The position numbers and the translations under genes are program-made. DNA of 20,155 bases from the IMG/VR virus record IMGVR_UViG_3300042691_015157, positions 1-20,155 of that record, one strand, 5' to 3'. This document shows positions 17,054 through 20,155 of this stretch, piece after piece (within the stretch, counting starts at the first letter, position 1; the number at the start of each line of letters is the position of its first letter). Source of the stretch: a virus. The notes beneath the pieces were generated by a model. That model was given only the letters and a program-made list of their open reading frames with translations. It ran no database searches and was not told the origin of the DNA.

Positions 17054-19205
17054 CGTGATCTCTTTCGACGACGTCCGGAAACGTATCGACAAGGCACAAC
17101 CCGACGTCACACCCACGGTACCACCCTTCGCTTTCCCAGTGGCCTTCGAACGTCTGAAAGACGAGAAGCGTTGGTGCTCATGGGAATGGCGACTGGTAGA
17201 AGGTAAATGGACCAAGCCCCCGTACAGGGCGATGTCCAACCAGAACGCCGCCAGTAACAACCCCACTACCTGGGACACGTTAGAGGCGGTAATGCTCCGG
17301 GCCAAGGAGGACGAGGGTCGTCGGGGCGTTGGCTTGATGCTCAAGGGTCTGGTCCGGCTCGGTGTCATTGATCTAGACAGATGTATAACGGAAGATGGCT
17401 CCATTGCCGGATGGGCTGAGGAGATCATAGACCGCTGCGGCTCCTATACCGAAGTGTCCCCGAGCCGGACCGGTATCAAGATCTACGGCTTTGTCAAGAC
17501 CCTCGACACCTTGTCCTACAGCTCCGGGTCAAAGACTGAACGCAGCTACGAGCTCTTCTTGAACACCGGACGCTATATCTGCATCACCGGAGAGCAAGTC
17601 GGGGACATCGACTTTCTTGCAGACATCAGCGGGGTATTTGAGAGTCTGGCTGAGGGCTCTAGGTCTGGGGAGACCGCCGATGAGGAAAGCAATCTCATCC
17701 TGCTGGATCCCACGGGGGTGCAGATCGCCCTGCAAAAATGGGACCATGACGACTACAACGAGTGGATACAGGCTGGTATGGCCCTGAAGCGTTATGGACG
17801 CATGGGCAAGCAGATCTGGGATGAGTTCTCCCGGCGGTCTGAAAAGTTCTCCCAGCGCCGCAACGATACTGACTGGGCTGCGTTTGAGGTCCGGGATATC
17901 GACGTCGCGACGATCTTCTACCGTGCGGCGGAGCGAGGCTTCGTCAACGACGGCTCTTGGCACGAGACGGGAAGTAAGAAGGAGAAGGAGGAGGCCGGAG
18001 GGCGGCTGATCCGGGTCCACCTGCCGGTCGACCTTCGAGTCATCAAGCCTATCGAGTACATCCTGGATGGGCAGATACCGGTCGGGTCGCTCACGGTGGC
18101 CGGTGTGCGCGGCGGTGGCAAGACAACCCTGCTGGCAGGCTTGGCCCCCATAATCACCGGCACCTGTAGCGGGCTGCATCCTATGCGGCCCCGCGTCGTC
18201 CGCAAGATGATATGGGTGACGGAAGACGATGCCCAGATCACCCGTATCGTCATCGCCATGATCAACGAAGGCCTGATTGCGGACGTGGAGGCCTTCCGGG
18301 AGCGGTTCATCATGATCCAGGCCAAGAGGTCCGATCCCAAGATGCTCGCCGGGGCGTTGGAGGCTTTGGGCGCGGCGGAAGGTCGCCTGCTGAACAAGTA
18401 CGAGCGGGGAGAGCACGAGGCTGCGCCCTTGGTCCTGCTGGACACGGTGGCTGCCACGCTGGAGATCAAGGACGAGAATTCGAATTCGGATGTTTCGCGG
18501 GCGGTGGCTGCTGTGCGGCAGTCGATTACCGATGCTTCGGTCTGGTTCGTCACCCACGTGGCCAAGGGCATGGGTCGGGTAGACACCTTGAAGGAGATGA
18601 CGGCTCGCGGGGCTTCGGCCTTTGAGTCGGATGTTCAAGGTAATGCGGTGTTGGCTCTGGAGGATGACCTGCCCGACAAGCGTTTCTTGATCCTGGGCAA
18701 GAAGCGTGTGGACGTGGACAAGAACGAGATCACAGCCACGAGAATGCGGTGGCAGACAGAGACCTCGGCGGTCTGGGGCGATAGGCAGGAGCGGGTGAGT
18801 TATGCCGTGCTTGAGGCCACCGATCAGGAGGAGCGTGAGGAGGCTGTAGAGGACGCGCGGGAGCGGGCTGAGGCGGTGCGCGGTGAGGCTCGGGATGCTG
18901 CGGTGCTTGCGGCCTGTCAGGAGGCTGCAAATACTGCGGCGGGTGAAGGCTTCGAGGGGCTCGTGGTGCGTATACAGGCTGGCGGCGGTGACGGGCCGAT
19001 TGCTGGTTATGAGCAGTTCAAGAGACTGTCGCTGAACACCCTTAGAGAAGGGGTGTGTGGTATCGCCAGCGGGAAGAAAGAGGTCAAGGATGGATTCAGG
19101 CAGTCGCTGGGTCGGCTGTTTGAGGTGAATGGGGACATCGATGTGTCTGGGTGCATCGTGTCTATTCGGGCGCAGAAATTTGAGTTCGGAGCAGGTGGTC
19201 GATGA
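17043..19205 (+). CDS. Primase-helicase (AEP-like primase, PriCT_2, RepA-type AAA ATPase)
   Basis: 720 residues from the ATG at 17043; the next ATG at 17046 has better spacing from GCGGAGAG, and an upstream frame to 17019 has no ribosome-binding site. N-terminal third: WCSWEWRLVEGKWTKPPY, ASNNPTTWDTLEA, GVGLMLKG, GVIDLDRC, SPSRTGIKIYGF and RYICITGEQ, the layout of archaeo-eukaryotic primase-like domains. Residues about 215-295 (YNEWIQAGMALKRYG, IWDEFSRRSEKF) fit the primase C-terminal PriCT_2 helices. Then a RecA-like ATPase: Walker A GVRGGGKTT, Walker B-like LVLLDTVAA, VWFVTHVAKG sensor. The C-terminal about 120 residues are charged and helical. It is the main replication protein of the window, directly upstream of an iteron block. 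Confidence 0.85.
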   Translation: MMSNVISFDDVRKRIDKAQPDVTPTVPPFAFPVAFERLKDEKRWCSWEWRLVEGKWTKPPYRAMSNQNAASNNPTTWDTLEAVMLRAKEDEGRRGVGLMLKGLVRLGVIDLDRCITEDGSIAGWAEEIIDRCGSYTEVSPSRTGIKIYGFVKTLDTLSYSSGSKTERSYELFLNTGRYICITGEQVGDIDFLADISGVFESLAEGSRSGETADEESNLILLDPTGVQIALQKWDHDDYNEWIQAGMALKRYGRMGKQIWDEFSRRSEKFSQRRNDTDWAAFEVRDIDVATIFYRAAERGFVNDGSWHETGSKKEKEEAGGRLIRVHLPVDLRVIKPIEYILDGQIPVGSLTVAGVRGGGKTTLLAGLAPIITGTCSGLHPMRPRVVRKMIWVTEDDAQITRIVIAMINEGLIADVEAFRERFIMIQAKRSDPKMLAGALEALGAAEGRLLNKYERGEHEAAPLVLLDTVAATLEIKDENSNSDVSRAVAAVRQSITDASVWFVTHVAKGMGRVDTLKEMTARGASAFESDVQGNAVLALEDDLPDKRFLILGKKRVDVDKNEITATRMRWQTETSAVWGDRQERVSYAVLEATDQEEREEAVEDARERAEAVRGEARDAAVLAACQEAANTAAGEGFEGLVVRIQAGGGDGPIAGYEQFKRLSLNTLREGVCGIASGKKEVKDGFRQSLGRLFEVNGDIDVSGCIVSIRAQKFEFGAGGR

Positions 19206-19421
19206 CCCATAGGACCCCATAGGACCCCATAGGACCCCATAGGACCCCGAGCGCAAGTCCTATGGGTGTGGAGTGGTGTCGCAACTTTAACGACACCACC
19301 CATAGGACCCCGCGTCTCTCACGTAGTGACGGGGTCTTATGGGTCAGGGGGTCGAGAGGGGGTTCGAGGAGCAGGTGGATAAGGAAGGAAAAAGGATGAA
19401 GAATGACACCCATAGGACCCC
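19205..19421. repeat. Iteron block, candidate replication origin
   Basis: ATAGGACCCC occurs four times in tandem with a 10-bp period (19209-19248), then again at 19302-19311 and 19412-19421, each preceded by ACCC or CCCC. Inverted copies lie at 19257-19267 and, with one mismatch, 19331-19344. Total six direct and two inverted copies in an otherwise non-coding 233-base gap directly after the primase-helicase gene. Iterons at one-turn spacing next to a RepA-like ATPase suggest an origin; a packaging site is the alternative because nuclease and terminase-type genes follow. Confidence 0.8.
19257..19308. repeat. Long inverted repeat within the iteron block
   Basis: Left arm GTCCTATGGGT + GGTGTCG (interrupted by 7 bases, 19268-19274) pairs with right arm CGACACC + ACCCATAGGAC, giving 18 paired positions around an AT-rich centre CAACTTTAA (19282-19290). 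It could form a cruciform or an RNA hairpin. Confidence 0.75.
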
Positions 19422-19438
19422 GAGGCTGAGAGGCTGAG

Positions 19439-19822
19439 ATGAGCCCACAAGAGATCGACTTCAAGCGGTGGTTTGTGGCGGCTTGGGGAGACTGGCTGGT
19501 GCGCATCGAGCCCAGACAAGGTGGAGATGTCGGGGTGTCGGACCTGATGGTGGTGGTCGATCGGCGATTAGTGCCGGTTGAGCTCAAGGTGATGGTTGAC
19601 GGTAAGGTGTCGGGGATACGCCCCTCCCAGAAGGTGTGGCACCGGCAGGCTGCTGGGGCTGGGCTGGTGACCCTTCTCTGCGCGGGCGAGAAGAGGCTAG
19701 GGAAGGGCTGGAGCGGGCTTGCGTGGGTCTGGGGTGGGAAGGGTAGGGGTCAAGCGTTCGACCGTTCTAGCCTGGTCCTCGTCGTTTCTAGTATGGTGAG
19801 GGAAGAATGGTCAAGAAGGTAG
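19439..19822 (+). CDS. PD-(D/E)XK nuclease (VRR-NUC/resolvase-like)
   Basis: 127 residues. GDVGVSDLMVVV then RLVPVELKV gives D35 ... E48-x-K50, the PD-(D/E)XK core, and RPSQKVWHRQAAGAG is the following helix (compare PSQ-W-L---G in VRR-NUC nucleases). Such small nucleases cut or resolve branched DNA during replication or packaging. GAGAGG lies 6 bases before the ATG. The C-terminal 40 residues are Gly/Trp-rich (WSGLAWVWGGKGRG). It follows the iteron block and overlaps the HNH gene by 16 bases. Confidence 0.78.
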   Translation: MSPQEIDFKRWFVAAWGDWLVRIEPRQGGDVGVSDLMVVVDRRLVPVELKVMVDGKVSGIRPSQKVWHRQAAGAGLVTLLCAGEKRLGKGWSGLAWVWGGKGRGQAFDRSSLVLVVSSMVREEWSRR

Positions 19823-20112
19823 CGGACCCATACTACCTCTCCCCGGCATGGGAGAAGCTCCGGCTGACGGCTCTGCGGGCTGCGGGCTGGCGGTGTGTAA
19901 CCTGTGGTTGCGGGGTAAGAGGTCAAAAAGCCGGTCAGTCACGACCTATGGTTGATCATATTATAACACGCAGAAAGGGCGGAGCCGACGACCTAACTAA
20001 TCTTCAGGTGCTGTGCGCCCGGTGCCATGGGCAAAAAACTGCGTGGTCTGATTATAATGACAAGCCAGAGGTCGGCCTTGATGGGCTAGCTCCGGGCTGG
20101 GGCGATGACTGA
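19807..20112 (+). CDS. HNH endonuclease
   Basis: 101 residues with a complete HNH motif: zinc pair CVTC (C30, C33), VDHIITRRKGG (D50, H51), DLTNLQVLC (N65, C70) and ARCHGQKT (C73, H74). HNH nucleases of this size lie beside the terminase genes of many phages and take part in genome packaging; the terminase would be just beyond the window. GAGGGAAGA precedes the ATG. Confidence 0.9.
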   Translation: MVKKVADPYYLSPAWEKLRLTALRAAGWRCVTCGCGVRGQKAGQSRPMVDHIITRRKGGADDLTNLQVLCARCHGQKTAWSDYNDKPEVGLDGLAPGWGDD

Positions 20113-20155
20113 CCGGGTGGGGGGGTGTGGTGCGAGAGAGGTCGTTTTGCCCCAA
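20105..20155 (+). CDS. Start of the next gene, cut by window edge
   Basis: An ATG at 20105 overlaps the HNH stop and stays open for 17 codons to the last base (MTDRVGGCGAREVVLPQ). A small terminase subunit would fit this place, but the fragment is too short to identify and there is no strong ribosome-binding site. Confidence 0.35.
   Translation, partial: MTDRVGGCGAREVVLPQ

Noticed and set aside
19205-19248. Tandem repeats as a possible CRISPR array
   Set aside because: The unit is 10 bp with no spacers between copies; this is an iteron array, not CRISPR.
17529-19256. Open frame of 575 codons on the - strand
   Set aside because: Antisense to the primase-helicase, whose domains are clear. 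Its N terminus is just the translated iterons.
1-20155. tRNA or rRNA genes
   Set aside because: No cloverleaf with a GTTCRAxYC-type T arm and CCA end was noticed by eye on either strand; a tRNAscan run would be needed to exclude one fully.

Overview
The window looks like part of a GC-rich double-stranded DNA phage (or prophage) genome. Genes are short and tightly packed, most overlap by 1-4 bases, and there is a full replication set: family B DNA polymerase, primase-helicase, DnaA DNA-binding domain, deoxynucleotidase-like HD protein, thymidylate synthase homologue, and a HNH nuclease at the right edge where terminase genes often follow. GC content and an Omp25/31-like outer-membrane protein suggest a Gram-negative, perhaps alphaproteobacterial, host. 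That host call is inference.

Layout. Everything from 16.5 kb down to base 5 is transcribed leftward. Everything from 16.76 kb to the end is transcribed rightward. The two arms diverge from an essentially gene-free control region (16576-16761). Rightward: a 10-codon leader, a zinc-ribbon protein, a primase-helicase, an intergenic block of 10-bp iterons and inverted repeats (19205-19421, a candidate origin), a PD-(D/E)XK nuclease, a HNH nuclease and the first 17 codons of another gene. Leftward, first part (16.5-11.4 kb): about 13 small accessory genes (papain-like peptidase, XRE regulator, two possible winged-helix proteins, Lar-like zinc protein, coiled-coil protein, DUF932 protein). Leftward, middle part (11.3-4.96 kb): PLP enzyme, an unknown AT-rich gene, a divergent methyltransferase, an amino acid:DNA transferase-like protein, a GIY-YIG homing endonuclease, a 5-hmdU-DNA-kinase-helical-domain-like protein, a P-loop kinase and a dUMP-hydroxymethylase/thymidylate-synthase-like enzyme. 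Together these resemble the thymidine hypermodification systems of phages such as ViI and M6, but without a radical SAM enzyme in view and with an added methyltransferase-like protein. Leftward, last part (4.9-0 kb): a translationally coupled string of an outer-membrane beta-barrel, small proteins, the DnaA domain IV protein, YfbR-like HD protein, DUF3310 protein and the DNA polymerase.

Control. The leftward arm is driven by a repeated promoter cassette. Eight copies share -35 TTGACT, a spacer of exactly 17 bp and (in seven) an AT-rich -10. Seven have an AAAAATAA-type box directly upstream, in several copies part of a palindrome. Most leaders then carry a small GC hairpin and the same ribosome-binding leader ATAACGGAGAAC. 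Several intercistronic gaps hold strong hairpins, three with UUCG or UCCG loops. This is a clear coordinated early-gene regulon. The hypermodification cluster and the cassette family are the most interesting parts of the window.

Limits: all family assignments come from reading motifs; no database search was run.
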